Source: Ambrosia x helenae (lineage: Eukaryota > Streptophyta > Magnoliopsida > Asterales > Asteraceae). Taken from it: 64,000 nucleotides of DNA. The position numbers and the translations under genes are program-made. The notes beneath the pieces were generated by a model. That model was given only the letters and a program-made list of their open reading frames with translations, ran no database searches and was not told the DNA's origin. Each line of letters opens with the position of its first letter. The stretch's first letter is position 1. The stretch spans positions 90,109,563 to 90,173,562 of the forward strand of contig CM061233.1 of NCBI GenBank assembly GCA_030844895.1. The letters run 5' to 3'. Positions 44,377 to 57,530 of the stretch are shown piece after piece.

Positions 44377-46972
44377 TGTCACACCCTCAAATTCCACTTG
44401 CGGGGTTTTACCGCGAGGCGCATGACAAACCAGGATTCAAGTCAACGGTCACAATAAACAACACTATATGCATAACACAATACTCAAAAGATATAATTAT
44501 AAAAGCATAAACTGTAGCGGAAGCTTTAAATATTTACAACCCAAAAGACATTGTTTAATGTTTAACAAGACCATGCTCCTAACTCTAGACGCCCGTGCAG
44601 ACTTGTGCGCCTAGTTCCCATTGTAGCTACCTTAGCGACCTGAGAAAAACATGCCAAAAGACGTCAACATATTATGCTGGTGAGTTCACAGGTTTGTTCA
44701 AAAAGAGTTACCAAGTGTTACCATGTCCATACTATATCAATGTTACCAAGTACGCTAGCTAGGCGTCTGTTTTGTTACTACTACGATTGGAAACCATTAC
44801 TGGACACGTTTAGCAATGTTTAGCATGTTTAGCAGCCCGTAATGTTCAGCACGATAATGTTCCTGTTCGAGACAATATGCACCCGCCCGGCCCTCCAAGC
44901 CGACGAGTGGGGCAGGTCACGCCCAATAGATCTATCCACATTTCCCCCGTTGTGCAACCCCGCACATTCATGGTTTCCCCTGGGACTTTCAAAAGATCGC
45001 ATAGTACACAAGTTCAAAACCATAGTATGACATATGTTACCAAAACAGTTTAGCGCATGTTTTCTCCCCCAAAAGTTAAAGCAGTAAAAGTGGGGCCGTG
45101 AACTCACCTTAGATAGCGTTCCTCAAATATATGTAAAGATGTTTAGCCCTTGATAATCCCTCTACCGGAGATCTATCAAAATGTTCACATAAGTGTTCCG
45201 ACTAATAACCATAAGGTTATCTAGTCCCCGATTGTCCAGATCATAACCAAGTATGTTTTTAAAACGTGTTTAAATGTTTAACCGACACACTAGACCGACC
45301 CGACATCCCGTTGGTGACCCATTACCCTAACTAATCAAGTACACATAGATTACACGCAAGGTTCAAGCATAAAACACTTAGTTTGTATCAAAAATCTCAT
45401 TTTTGTTAACATAGGGTCGAATGTGGCTTTGGGGTGGTCGAAGGTGGCCTTAACTGGTCGAATGTGGCTTTGAACCTCCACCTTCGCCCCTTTTCTTCCC
45501 ACCTTCGCCCATTTTAGTTCGTTCGCCCCTTTTTGATTCCAGGTTCGACCCCTGGAACCCACCTTCGCCCGTTCGACTGGCCGAAGGTGTTCCAGGTTCG
45601 ACCCTGCTGTGTTGTTTACTCAAAAACGCGTCCAAAAACATCCGAAAACATCACGAAACATCATGAGTTACAGCAGTCAAGCATCATTAATATATTCCTA
45701 CGAAACCCTACCAATTTTACCCCAAAATCTATCCGTTTTACAAGTTTCCTAAAATAGTAAATTATGGAGATGTCACATCATCATGCATGAAAATATTACC
45801 CAAATAGGAAACTTTCTGAAATCAATCAATAATCAGCTCATCATACTCGAATTATCATGAACAAGAAACCCCTATCATAACCTTATCATAATCATCCAAA
45901 AACAAGCCCTAAATCTAACTAAAAACCCCTTTAATTGTCAAAACACCATCAACAATCAAAGGTAACATGTTTCAATCATAACTCATCATTAATAACAGCC
46001 CTAGGTTGTTATCATATCATCTATACAACAAGTAATCATCAAACAATGCATAATATCATATTAACACATGTTTAGTTTGCATAAAAACTCATTGTTTATG
46101 AATAGGTTTTATTTAGAAAGATATTAGGAAGGTTTTTACCCATAAAACATGTTGATATCAGATCTGGACCCTTGGGGTTTAGATTAAAACAAGTCAAAAT
46201 TGTTTAATAAGGATTTGTAATGAAGAACACACCTTAGATCTTCACTTGTAATGATTTAGAGAGTTAGGTTATGAAAAACAAGCTCAAAAACTCCTTCCCC
46301 AATGGTAATAGCTGATAGAGAGTGTTTGGAGGCGTTTAGGGTTTGTGAAATGGTGAAAAATGGCTAAGGATGGTATTTATACCAGGTCCAGGTTCGCCCA
46401 TTTTATGTGGTCGAATGTGGAACTTTTCCACATTCGCCCCTTTTTAATGGTCGAATGTGGAATCTTTCCACATTCGCCCACTTTGTTTCTACATTCGCCC
46501 ATTTCTCAAGTTCCATTTCCACATTCGCCCCTATTTCCACATTCAGGTCATCAGCACTTTTTAACACATGTTAACAGCACTCTTTAACACATGTTAACCT
46601 TTTTCCAGTTTGTCGTGTTTAACGCATTCTAACACATCTTAACACGTAAGCATGCATCCATAGTCTATACTTAGCATGTTTAGGCACGTATAATCATTTG
46701 TACATCGTTTAAGCAAGTATAAGTATACAATCCACCACACGACCCATAATCTACACATATACTTAATTAGTTCATGTAATGTCACCAACGACGGAACCCG
46801 GTACTAATGTATTCCCAAAACGACTCCCAATGATCCTCCAGATCATTGAACCCTGGACAATCCTAATTTGACCCGACTCAACTAACCCAGTTAAGTTTGT
46901 TTAAAAACGTTTCTCGCTAAGGCAGACTTAGATGTTACTATTATGTTTAAGCCGAACATGCCGGGTGTCACA
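44377..46972 (-). repeat. LTR B (5' LTR) of G2 (2596 bp)
   Basis: TGTGACACCCGG...GGGTGTGACA on the minus strand. A few substitutions and single-base indels separate it from LTR A (for example a GTTCCGAC versus GTTTCCGAC difference near 45196). TATA box at 46372-46383 (minus). Confidence 0.92.
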
Positions 46973-47429
46973 TTTGGGTATACCATAAACACTAATTTGC
47001 TGTTTCCAAATATACATGAGTTTCTTATTAATTACCTAATAAATGATATTGAACAAAAGACATTAATACCCCTTTATTAAAATAACAATTAATTAAAGTT
47101 CTACTTATTTACAATCATGCCATTGAAGATGGATGGCTCAGATTGGTTTCTATAGTTCCTACATAAGGGTTGGTTTGTATTTGAACCCTACCCTTGCAAT
47201 ATATATATAGATATACTAGATTATGCCCCGGGAGCTTCCCGAGTTGAGATATTAATATGATACATCAATTTTATATATGAAATAGACTTATGTATAACTC
47301 TAATATTAATATCTAATGTAAAACAATGTACAACTCCAATGCTAACACCTAACCTAAAAGAATGTAGAACTTTAATGTAACTCTAATATTAACACCTATC
47401 CTAAAGACCAAACAAATGTACAACTCTAA
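46973..47429 (+). repeat. Outside flank of G2 (original copy)
   Basis: Begins TTTGG, the target duplication, and is duplicated inside G2 at 39068-39524. Here it continues without a break into 47430 and beyond, so this is the original context. Confidence 0.85.
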
Positions 47430-47875
47430 CATACTAATATTGATACCTAACTTAAAACAACGTATAACTCTATTAACCTATTCGGCTCTGGTTGAAAACA
47501 AAATTCATATTTACTGATTTGAACATAATTAGTGACTTGCATATACATGATTAATGATTTATCTGAACACTTTGTGTTTTTTTCCTGTATGAACAAAACC
47601 CCACAAAAAAATTTTTCTGTTTTTTATATAGCACTATGGTACTCGTTGGAAAGATAATAAAACGCTCGTTAATTTGGTGTAATTTTTTTCTTTAAAAAAT
47701 CTCGTATATTAAAGATATTAACGTTTAAAAATTATGGGAGGAAACATGAGGGTGAAAAATCCAATTTTGTTTTTAAATTCTTTTTTTCCTAACATATCTC
47801 ATGCCACATGGGATGACACATGACACACTCAAGGAAGAGAATGCCTCTTTGAGTGACATGTCATTAAAATGGCTT
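47218..47875 (+). repeat. Dispersed repeat R, copy 2
   Basis: Same order of words as 35158-35750: CCCGGGAGCTTCCCGAG hairpin, TATAGCACTATGGTACTCGT, AACGCTCGTTAATTTG, then a TGACATGTCA-type end. Overlaps the G2 flank. Confidence 0.55.
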
Positions 47876-49130
47876 TAGTTTATTATATGTATAGATTTCT
47901 TGAAAAAAAAAACATAATAATAATTTAAGTGTTCGTATACTAACGCTAAAAAAATTATGTAAATTATGTTTGTTGACTAAATTGTATAGGTCACGTTTTT
48001 TCTTCCAATCATACAATTATTATATCTTTATTTGGTTATTAGATATTTTTATTAAATCTAGTGACTAGGAAAGAGAGTAGATAACATTGAGAAAATTTTA
48101 ATTTGGTAGTTGATATACGTAAAATAAAGTGACAGGCACAAACAATCCATACGCCATTTCGTTTTACTTATTTATTATTATTTTAATAACTTCCTAAACC
48201 AAATACAACTTCAACTCCTACTCTATAAATATCATAGTCATCCCTCCCCTAAACACTAAGAATTTTCACTAAAACCTCCCATCTTAAGCCCAAAAAAAAA
48301 AAAACTGAGCTTCCAAGTAAGTAATTTAAGTTACGCAATGTTGTTTTTTATACGCTTTTATTAATTTATTATTTATAACCTTTTAAATCTAGCTTGATAA
48401 TTCTTTTAAAACCTGTAACATAAAGTTTATAAACTTATTTTATCGTATGTTAACTAAAAACAATTTTTAAAAATATTCAAAGGTGCACATAAGTGCAACC
48501 CTTGATTTGGACAGCACGCAAAACTGAACTTAAAACCACCATAACTAAACTTTTACAACACTTTTTAATGCAAAATCAGATACCATGATCAAGATCATCA
48601 AATTCTCGTTTCAATGGTATATTATATGTCAAAAAACTCATCCATTTTGGCCCTTAACGAACCCAAACAAAACAGGTGGTTCAAATCTAGACGTGCTGTT
48701 TTGTTTCACATTTTCGACCTATTTCTAGGGCTCAAATGAAAAAAATTTCTAAATGAAAGTTGTTTAAAATAGTTCGATTTATCTTACTGTAAATTTTAAG
48801 AATTTTTGGAAGTCGTTTGATATTTTTAAAACGTAATTAAACAGTAGCTGCAATCTGTCCAAAACGTTATTTCAACAAATCTAACCTATCTAACACTGCA
48901 CCTATTATTCTTTCGATTATCCTACCCTTATAAGAACTCTAGACTCTTAATATGACCCTAAAACAATACTTGTTATTACTTTAGGGTATTATTACTAAAC
49001 GTTTACATATCCCCACTTTTTTTTACTGCTTTTAATGCTTTTGGGGTGAAACATGTTTGAAACTTGTGCAATTACATTTTCGCATTATACTATAAACATT
49101 ATACACTTGTGAACTGGTTGTGGTATATAT
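47876..49130. other. AT-rich sequence, probably left part of a gypsy LTR
   Basis: No ORF. CTCTATAAATATC (about 48221-48233) with a following CT-rich leader and AAGTAAGTAA resembles an LTR or gene core promoter. Since sequence across the solo LTR (52144-52710) ends in a PBS, I infer that this is the U3/R part of that older LTR. Its start could not be located. Confidence 0.4.
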
Positions 49131-52100
49131 TGTCACACCCTCAAATTCCACGTGCCGGGTTTTACCGCGAGGCGCGTGACAAACCAGCATCTAAGTCAAC
49201 GTTCACAGTAAACGACACTATATGATACGTAAAAATCACATAAGTAAACCATTAAGTTTTCATAAATAATCCATCGCTGCGGAAGCGTAAAACTTTATTA
49301 CAACATGACAGTAAAAGTACGAAAGTCTGAAAATGCTAAACAAAATGCATGTGGATCCTAGACGCCGTGAGACACCGTGCGCCTATGATATGTTGCTACC
49401 TCAACGACCTGAGACAAACATGCTAAAAACGTTAGCAAATAATGCCGATGAGTTCACAGGTTTTTAAATAAAAATGACTCCAAAAGTTTCAAAGAAAACC
49501 CTTGGCCAAACCAGGCCACATGTGTACCAACCAGATGAATACCTATCACTACTACGATTGGAAAACCATTACTGGACACGAATACATGAATACAAGAATA
49601 CATGAATACACCTGCCCGAATACACGAATACAAGAATACAAGAATACCGCAAGAGACAACATGCACCCGTCCGACCTCCAGTCGACGAGTGGGGCCGGTC
49701 ACGCCCAAATAGATCTATCCATATTTCCCCGTTGTGCAAACCACCGCACAATCATGGTTTTCCCCAGGACTTTAACGAATCGTATAGCAACCCAAAAGAA
49801 TACCCCAACACATAAAGAATTCAAGAATACCAGTACGTAATACCATATAACCAACGACTACCTTGTAAGCTTTACCAATACGAGTACTTAGCAAATCATA
49901 GGTCTTATGAATACCAAAACGTGATATGACACACCTTTTATGAAAACGAAAACGTAAGTTGACACACCTTTTACGAGTACGAAAACGTAAGTTAACACAC
50001 CTTTTTATGAATACGAAAACATAAGTTGACACACGTTTAATGAATACAAGTACCCAGCATGTTTTTACCCGAAAGCAAAACCAGTAAAAAGTGGGGCTGT
50101 GAACTCACCTTACAGTGCGTCCTCAGTAATATAGAAATCCGATACGTGTGTGATAGTCCATACTAGTGGCGACCTATCAATGAGTTTACATAAGTGTGAT
50201 GACTACTAACCCGAAGGCTAATCAGTCCCCAAGTTGTCCAGGACCGTGACCGTGTATGTTGAAAACATGTTTAAACGTTAAACCGACCAAACCAGACAAT
50301 ACCCGACATCCCATTGGTGACCCGACATCCCACGTGTTTGCCACATACAAGATATCATGCAACTTATGCAATTAAACACTTAGCATGCGCAAATATTTAC
50401 CCTATCTAGCATAACACCCAATTAACGCATAAACAAGTCCGAAAACATGTTACTAAGTTATTAGACATGTTACGGGGTTCCTAACATGTTCCTAGGTGTC
50501 AATCCGTGTTTCGGGATATTAAAATGCACATATGACAGCAATACACGCGATTAGGAATCAAACATGTGATTAGGAAAAGTCAACTGGTGATTAGGAGAGT
50601 CAAACTAGTGAATAGAATTATAATCACTAGTAATAATGGCGATTGGGCTCCCAATCGCCTATATTATAGGCGATTAGGGGCCAATCGCCTATATTATAGG
50701 TGATTAGGGACCTCTAATCGCTAGTACTGTTCTGTTCCGACTTTTTGCGTGTTTAGCCCTCCAAATCAGATCCGAAACATGTGTAAACACCCAATATCCA
50801 ACCCAAAACATTAACCCAACTATTTCAAGCAAAAAACCCCTAATTTATCATCACCCTAGCCGTCCCGAATGCATGCGGTTTCCCAAAATAGCATAACTAG
50901 CATGTAAGTATCACATCAACATGCAAAGCTTACCCAAAATAGCAAATATCTAGATTTCATCACATAACGACATTGTTCGACATTATCCTACTGTTCTAGC
51001 ATCATCCTAGAGTAAACCCTAACCTAAAACAATCAACAAAACGCAACATATCATCATCAATCCACCATAATCATTCAAACGGGTCAAAACGCCTAATATC
51101 AATATTACACATCTATGAACCTTCAAACTCCTAGGTTATCATCATATTAACTCATTTAGATCAGAAACACAATAATAACATAAGAACAATCATGTTTAAA
51201 TGATAAAAATCCTAGCTTGCATGAATACATCACATATAACAAGTATAGAGGTTTGGGTTTGTTTTGAAACTGATTTTAATGAGTTTTCAAAGACACAAAT
51301 GTTTATAAATCAGGTCTGGACCTTTAGGGATCCAAAAATATCATTATAAAGGTTTGGGATGAAGAACACACCTTGTAATGATGAGATTATGAGGTGTAAA
51401 GCTTGGAAATGTGATTTCTTGCTCAAAAACGTGTTGCAGAGGTTGGATAAGGTATGGGGTGGCTTTGGGGTGTATTAGGGTTTCACAAATGATGTTTTAA
51501 AACATAAGGGTGGTATTTATAGGCGTTTTTAGTCATCATATGCAGTTCAGGCGAGTACGGGCTGTTACTAGCGATTAAGGATTCTAATCGCTAGTAACTA
51601 CTAGTGATTAGCCCCTAATCGCCCCAAAGGTTCTTCTACTTGCCATTTATACTGGTGATTAGGATGCTATAAGACATGTTGCTACACGTGATTAGGATGC
51701 TATAAGACATGTCGCTACACGTGATTAGGATCCTAATTGCCTATACTATTGGTGATTACGCGTAATCACCTATAATGTCATGCAATTACGCGAAATCACT
51801 ATTTTAACACATATAAACACGTATTCACATACCGGCAAGTCACATAATGATTGTAAGCACATAATGCATGATAACTAACACGTTCCCATCCGTTCACCAA
51901 TTCCCGGGACTCGAGATTTACGTGTGTTCGTTAAACCTGGCGATTCTACAAATCACCCATCCGTGTTCCCATGGTTATGGACCGACTCCCAATGATCCCG
52001 TGGATCATTGTAACGACTCCCGATGATTCCCGGAACCATCATAATGACTCAACTGACCTAGTTAAGTATGTTTGAAAACGTTTTTCGCTAAGGTAGACTT

Positions 52101-52143
52101 ATGTGTTTTATAAAATGTTGACCTAAACGTGTTGGGTGTCACA
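49131..52143 (-). repeat. Solo LTR of the G1/G2 family (3013 bp) with TATAT target duplication
   Basis: Complete termini (plus strand TGTCACACCC at 49131, GGTGTCACA ending 52143), flanked by TATAT at 49126-49130 and 52144-52148. No internal region follows. It belongs to the G1 subtype: GGCGATTAGG-type word clusters at about 50545-50740 and 51550-51790, TATA box at 51514-51523 (minus). A short repeated block of GAATACATGAATAC-type words (49578-49650) and repeated ACACACCTTTTA/TACGAAAACGTAAGTT words (49929-50035) are extra expansions that help explain its length. Solo LTRs arise by recombination between the two LTRs of one element. Confidence 0.92.
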
Positions 52144-52710
52144 TATATGGTCCGCCTCAGTACATTCATTAACTTTGATCAAGCCGCTTGTGTAGATTAT
52201 AGCGCTATAGGTCTGACAAGCCCATCCCCCGCATAAATTTAGGGATGATCGAAACAGTAACAAAAATTACTAACTTGCGAGTTAGTTCTCAATCGACACA
52301 AGGGTTGATTGTACAAAACAATGACTTGAGCTACCAGTATATCATGTTCACAGGCATCATCTTTGTTTAATTCTTTGTCACAGTAATTGCTACATGAACA
52401 TTTTTTTTCACTATTTTATTTTAAACTTATGTAGTCTTACCAACTATTTATAGTTGACCCTCTCCATTTTCCAAACTTAACATGTTTCAGGTATTCAGTT
52501 GCTTGGAAGTTTTAGCATTTGCTTGTGGAACACATAGGAGTTGAAGTCTTAGATTCAATTAAATTAAACAAAATATTGTTTTTTGAACTTATTTGATTGT
52601 ATGTAAATGTTTTAAATAATCTATTGAAATTTAATTTAGTTGCCTTGAGCTATTGAGTAATCGTCACTACGTGGCACCTCGATGTTTCTGCCATCGGTTG
52701 GGGTATTACA
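52144..52710 (+). repeat. 3' part of an older gypsy LTR
   Basis: Ends GGGTATTACA exactly before GATTGGTATCAGAGCC. The sequence AGCGCTATAGGTCTGACAAG and a CATCCCCCGC-type block are LTR-like. It was split by the solo LTR. Confidence 0.6.
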
Positions 52711-52713
52711 GAT

Positions 52714-52726
52714 TGGTATCAGAGCC
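52714..52726 (+). promoter_or_regulatory. Primer binding site, initiator tRNA-Met (older gypsy)
   Basis: TGGTATCAGAGCC lies three bases after an LTR end, followed by an AT-rich leader to about 52800. The element's gag and pol are not present; a CACTA element begins at 53128. Confidence 0.8.
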
Positions 52727-52791
52727 ATGGTTATAGGGAATTAGGTTATTAGACACATGACCTAGACTATAACCTTAAGAGTCCAACATAA

Positions 52792-53127
52792 GTGACCTAT
52801 TTCTTGCTTGCTATTTGTTTGTGTTTCTCCAATCCATCTTGTGTCTTATTATATTGCTTCTTTCTCTTTCCTTTTACTCTCTTTCCTTATGCTATGTATC
52901 TTCAACATCATATCCACGGTGGAGCTATAATGCATCATCACGAAGAAGAACCTACTAAAGACTTTATTCCTAGGCTTGGTGCCTACTTTCTTGATTTTCA
53001 ATTCCTTCAAAGGATTGAGCTCCATATTATTTTACGAAGCTATATCCTAACTACATACTTTGTGTTAACTCCTGAGTTACAAAATCCATTCATCTGCTTG
53101 TTGATATCACCCAAACTGAGTTTCATG
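52792..53127 (+). other. Leader or gag remnant of the older gypsy, not recognised
   Basis: An open frame from 52792 has a hydrophobic start and then polar sequence (MHHHEEEPTKDF at about 52930). I cannot match it to a Gag domain, and its last codons lie in the CACTA terminus. It may be the start of gag or simply an untranslated leader. Confidence 0.3.
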
Positions 53128-53149
53128 CACTACGTGAAAAATGGGCTAT

Positions 53150-53760
53150 GGCACACTATTTCCAAAACCACCCTGCCACACTTTTGATTAAATGTGTGGC
53201 TAAAGATCATTTTTAACACTTGAAAAGCTTCCATACCACTTTTTGTCACACATTTTATATATTCATGTGACCATTGTATAACAACTCAAAACTTTTAGCC
53301 ACACTTTAAGAAAAAAATGTGACATTTACTTGCCATACTAAACAAAAGTGTGGCAAAATGTGATCTACAACCACAGTATTTGTTTCATGTGACCAAAACC
53401 ACATTTTTGCGAAACCTTTAGCCACACTTTGAGAAGAAAATTGTGACATTTAGTAGTCACATAACAAAAGTATGGCCAAATTTGAACTACGACCACATTA
53501 TTTATTTCATGTAACCAAAAATATATCTTTTTAAAATCTTTAGTCACACTTTTTAAAAATAACTATGACATTTAATAGTCACACTAAAAAAGTGTGACAA
53601 AATGTGACCAACTGTCATAGTATACTTTTAATGATGTAACTAAAAACTAATAAATATTGTCACTTATTTTATTAGTTTGTGTGACCAAAGGCTGGTGTTT
53701 ATTAGCCACTAAGTTTTTGCTATATTTGGCTAAAAATGTATTTTAGTGTCACTATTAGAT
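53150..53760. repeat. Left subterminal repeat array of the CACTA-like element
   Basis: About three units of roughly 120 bp, each with CTTTAGCCACACTTT, then TGTGACATTTA and a CAAAAGTGTGGC-like segment, at about 53297, 53418 and 53536, plus shorter copies. Such arrays bind the transposase accessory protein in known CACTA elements (family knowledge). Confidence 0.75.
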
Positions 53761-56700
53761 ATTTCTAAACTAATCTCCTTCCCTAAAGTTCAACCTTTCC
53801 GTCCCACCTCAACATCAATACCTTCGTTTGTGTAAATCAAATCATCATTTGGAGATGGGGCATATTTGATGGGTGTTGTCTGCATCCAATCGACTTGCTC
53901 GCCGTTTTTATTTGTCGGCTCCGTAACCATGGCTTGGTCGTTCGCCAGGAAAATACTAACTCAAGGTGATCGAGCATGGAACAGACGACGACGATTTCCA
54001 CTGGATTTCGTTACATCACATTTTTCCCTTTGACTAGCTAGCAATTCGAATTGTAGACAATCTCGAAGAAATTCCACACGAATTTAGTTAAGTTGCTTAA
54101 ACAAGCTATTGTTTTCACTAAAAAATAAACAAACTAATTGTTTTTTCTACTCACAAAAAAAACCATTAAGTTAAAATTAAAATTACTGATTTAAAATTGA
54201 AGATAAATACATATATATGTTTTAAAAAATCCTCTACTTTTTATTTGATAAGATCAAACACCAATATATATATTTTAATTTTAATAAAATTATAAATCCA
54301 AGCATAACTCTTAAAAAAATTGACCAAACTTTAGATCAAATTTCCATTTCCCACTATGGAGGGAAATCACCCTCCAAAACATATTTGTTGTTTTTCATTA
54401 ATATTGTTCAAAATGAAAAAAAGTTAAAAACAAATAGAAGCCCCCATTCATCCCCAAAATTGATGATCCTTCTCTTCTCTTACACAAACCCATTTCTACC
54501 CTACCCTAATAATCACCACCATGCTCCCCAACGATGTGTAGAGAACAACCACCATCTCGACCTCCTTCTACCCTGCAAACCCCACCATCTTGCTTGCCTA
54601 TTCACCTCCACCCACTAATCGACAACCATCGAAGGTATTTAGTTTCTTTTAGGCATTTATTAGTTTCTTTTAAGAATTTGATGTCTTTATATGTGTCTAT
54701 TATATATGTGTGTATATGTCTCTGTGTCACTACTAGAAGCTCTATACATCACCATCGAAGCTCTGTACATCACCATGAAAGCTCTGTTACTTTGGTCGAA
54801 GCTTATGAAGGTAAACCTAACTCGATTGCGATGCTTGTTTTTTATTTTTTTTTATTGTGTGATTTCACCATTAAAGCTCAATTACTCTAGTTGAAGCTTG
54901 ATTATTAAGATCTAGGCTTTGAGTTAAAACATTAATCTAGTTGGTTAAAACATTGCTTAACTGTTACTATTTCTTAATTGTAAAGAGCTTAGGTTTGTTA
55001 AGATCTAATATTACTTGATTGTTACTATTTCTTAACTGTAAATATTTAGATGACTTTGATGCTTAGCTGTATGAATGTTTATTTTGGTGGGTTATTGAAA
55101 TTCTAGCCTCTCTTGATTAACCAGACCATTGATTGAACTCAACGTGTTTATATATAGTTAGGATTGTAGTAACGGAAATGCGCAAACCACTACGCCAGAT
55201 TTGAACTTGGATATCACTACACACACGAGAGAGAGTGGGGTTGAAGACATCACCATCATCTGTTCTAGGGTCATCTATGGAACATTATCGGCATTTGATG
55301 CTGGCGATTGTGGCCAGAATGCCGGATTGTGTATCGATGTCACACCTCTTATCGCTGGACAACGATTTATACAGTAGCTAATGGGTGGGTTTCACTTGCT
55401 GGTTGCGCCGCATCTCTCGCAGATTTGCGTCTCCTTACCTTTCAACGTAGTTCTTGGTGTCACGGTGGAGCTTTTGTTTGCGTCACCGGAAATCGTTGAT
55501 ACGTTGATATAATTTGCATTCTGTTTGATATGCTAATCTTGATTTATATTCATATAAATCATCAATATTTCTTGAAGTAGATAATATATTCCCCTCGGCA
55601 GATTTTGGTTCTTAGTTGGTTAGTTGGTTATGTACGGTAGATTTTGATTCTTTTAGCATGTGTGCATTTAGATAGTTTATAGGTATCAACAATTGATATC
55701 CAGTTTACTTAAATTAATTTAGAGTTAAGCCTAATAATGTCTTAATAAACTACTAGAGTTTTGGTCATAAAATGTTGTCAGGTCAACACGTATTGTTTTG
55801 CAATTGTCTTTTAGACCCCCACCAAACTCTTATTAAACTACTATAGTTTTGCATTCTGTTTGATATGCTAATCTTGATTTGGAATTAGACTATATTGTTT
55901 AGTGCCTGTTGTGCGTTAATTCAACAATATTTGTGAGATGGCAGCGCCGGTCAACTCTCTCCGACCTGCATGTTCTATTGGTTATATGATCGGCCCGTTT
56001 TCAAATTGATTATTGATACTTCTATTACGCTTATTGATTTAGTGACAGGGAAGCAATAGTAAGGCGTTCGATAATTGCAGTTGGAAATAAGGTCCGATTA
56101 CACTACTTTGTATTCATTTTATTCTGTATAAGCCGTTTATTGAAACTCAAAAAAAAAATGTTGCATGCTTTTTTGTTGGATTTAACAGTTACACCGCAAA
56201 TGATATGAAACCTCTTTCTCTAACTATTTAAGTGTCTTGAGCCTTCTTATTGTTTTAGCAAGATTATGATATGAAACCTCTTTCTCACACTTCACAAATT
56301 TTCACATTGATAGTGATTTTAGTTTTATTTTTTTCCTCATTCATCCATTGTCTTGGTAAATCATTGTTTATGGTGTTTTCATGTTTTTTGGATTTGCCAA
56401 TTTTTATTAACTTGATTTACCAAAATATCTGTTACATTGCTTTTTGTTTGCTTTCAGGTCAAGAAGCAACGATATTTCCAAGTTAAACATTTGTATTCTC
56501 CTAAGGTAACGTGTTAACTTTTATCTATATATCAATATCATTCAGTCTTAGTAAATAATATAATACATTTTCAAATGTTGATCACGTACTATGTTATTTC
56601 TTCATATGCATTATGTATCTTGACTATCGTTTTACTTATTTTTATGTACATTCAGAGCTGACTTACCAAGTTTTGATTGGTATTTTGTCGCAGGCGTTCG

Positions 56701-57314
56701 TATACCTTTCTTAATAAGGTTTCTTTGACAAGGTAAAGAAAAAGATCGAATAAGTGTGTAACAGCGATTTGGTCTCACTTGGACTTGCTCTTCTTGTGCT
56801 TCTTGGCTTGTGGATTCGCACTCAGCTTCAATCTCTTTCCAAGGTAAATAATTATAATCAAGTGGTTTTCTAACCCTTTTGTATAAAGCGCATATGCTAT
56901 GGTCTGTTTTTTATATACTTGGATCCACTTCTTTATTTTTGTTTGTCATTTTCTCGTCTGGTTTAGTTAACACCTTTTCTGGTACAAGTACTTTACTATC
57001 TTGATTCTATCATTCATTTATTCTGCTTAGAAAACTAAAATAACAAAGGTGGAGGTTGGAACTAGGACTGTCGATGCATCAATGGATGAGTGGCTGCAGG
57101 TTTGTATTCTCTATTCTTTTATTTAATTCTAATGATTCAAATTCCCTTTTCGGCATCAATGGATGGTAAACTCTTGAACTACGTAAATATCGGCGGATGG
57201 TTTGATATTTAGAAGAAAATAAGTACCTTGCATACAACCAATCTACTACTGTTCTATCAATTATAACTTCACAAACACATATCTGAATCACAAACACAGA
57301 TTTGAATCCTTATC
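53761..57314 (+). other. Interior of the CACTA-like element, gene-like but unrecognised
   Basis: Short candidate exons end in consensus donors: about 56459-56505 (reading VKKQRYFQVKHLYSPK, after TTTCAG), 56699-56741, 56755-56842 (hydrophobic GLALLVLLGLWI) and 57047-57098 (VEVGTRTVDASMDEWLQ). I cannot name the proteins. Open frames at 54385-54890 and 55308-55499 have no recognisable content. Confidence 0.35.
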
Positions 57315-57530
57315 AGTTTCGGACACATCTGCAGCAGTATTTCGGACAGATCTGCTGTGAGTTTCGGACATTTTTTTTTCCAAATATCTGCAGCGTAATT
57401 TCGGACATATCTGCTGCAGCTGCTGTACAGAGTTTTTTTTCAAATTGCTGTATTTCGGACTGAGGTTTTTTTTTTTTCAAAATGTTGTATTTCGGACTAG
57501 TTTTTTTCAAAATATCTGATAATGACGAAA
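57315..57530. repeat. TTTCGGACA / ATCTGCTGCAG short repeat array
   Basis: Five to six copies of TTTCGGACA or TTTCGGACT alternate with ATCTGCAGCAG words and T runs. Non-coding; the minus-strand ORF through it is a by-product. Confidence 0.65.

Larger units (their letters stand above)
36475..46972 (-). mobile_element. Ty3/gypsy retrotransposon G2 with recombinant 3' side
   Basis: The minus-strand order is 5' LTR (46972-44377), PBS, leader, gag, protease, reverse transcriptase, RNase H and integrase, broken at 39524. Then come 457 bp that copy the outside flank, then the 3' LTR (39067-36475). TTTGG lies at 36470-36474 and at 46973-46977, a 5-bp target duplication for the whole element, and also at 39068-39072 just inside. 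The coding region has at least nine frameshifts. Same family as G1, different LTR subtype. Confidence 0.85.

Noticed and set aside
48221..48330. A host gene promoter and 5' UTR with splice donor
   Set aside because: Promoter-like, but no coding exon follows and the sequence beyond the solo LTR ends in an LTR/PBS, so an LTR is the simpler reading.
54385..54890. Open frames with His-rich and hydrophobic readings
   Set aside because: Overlapping frames, no domain, no clear splice partners; kept only as unrecognised interior of the CACTA-like element.
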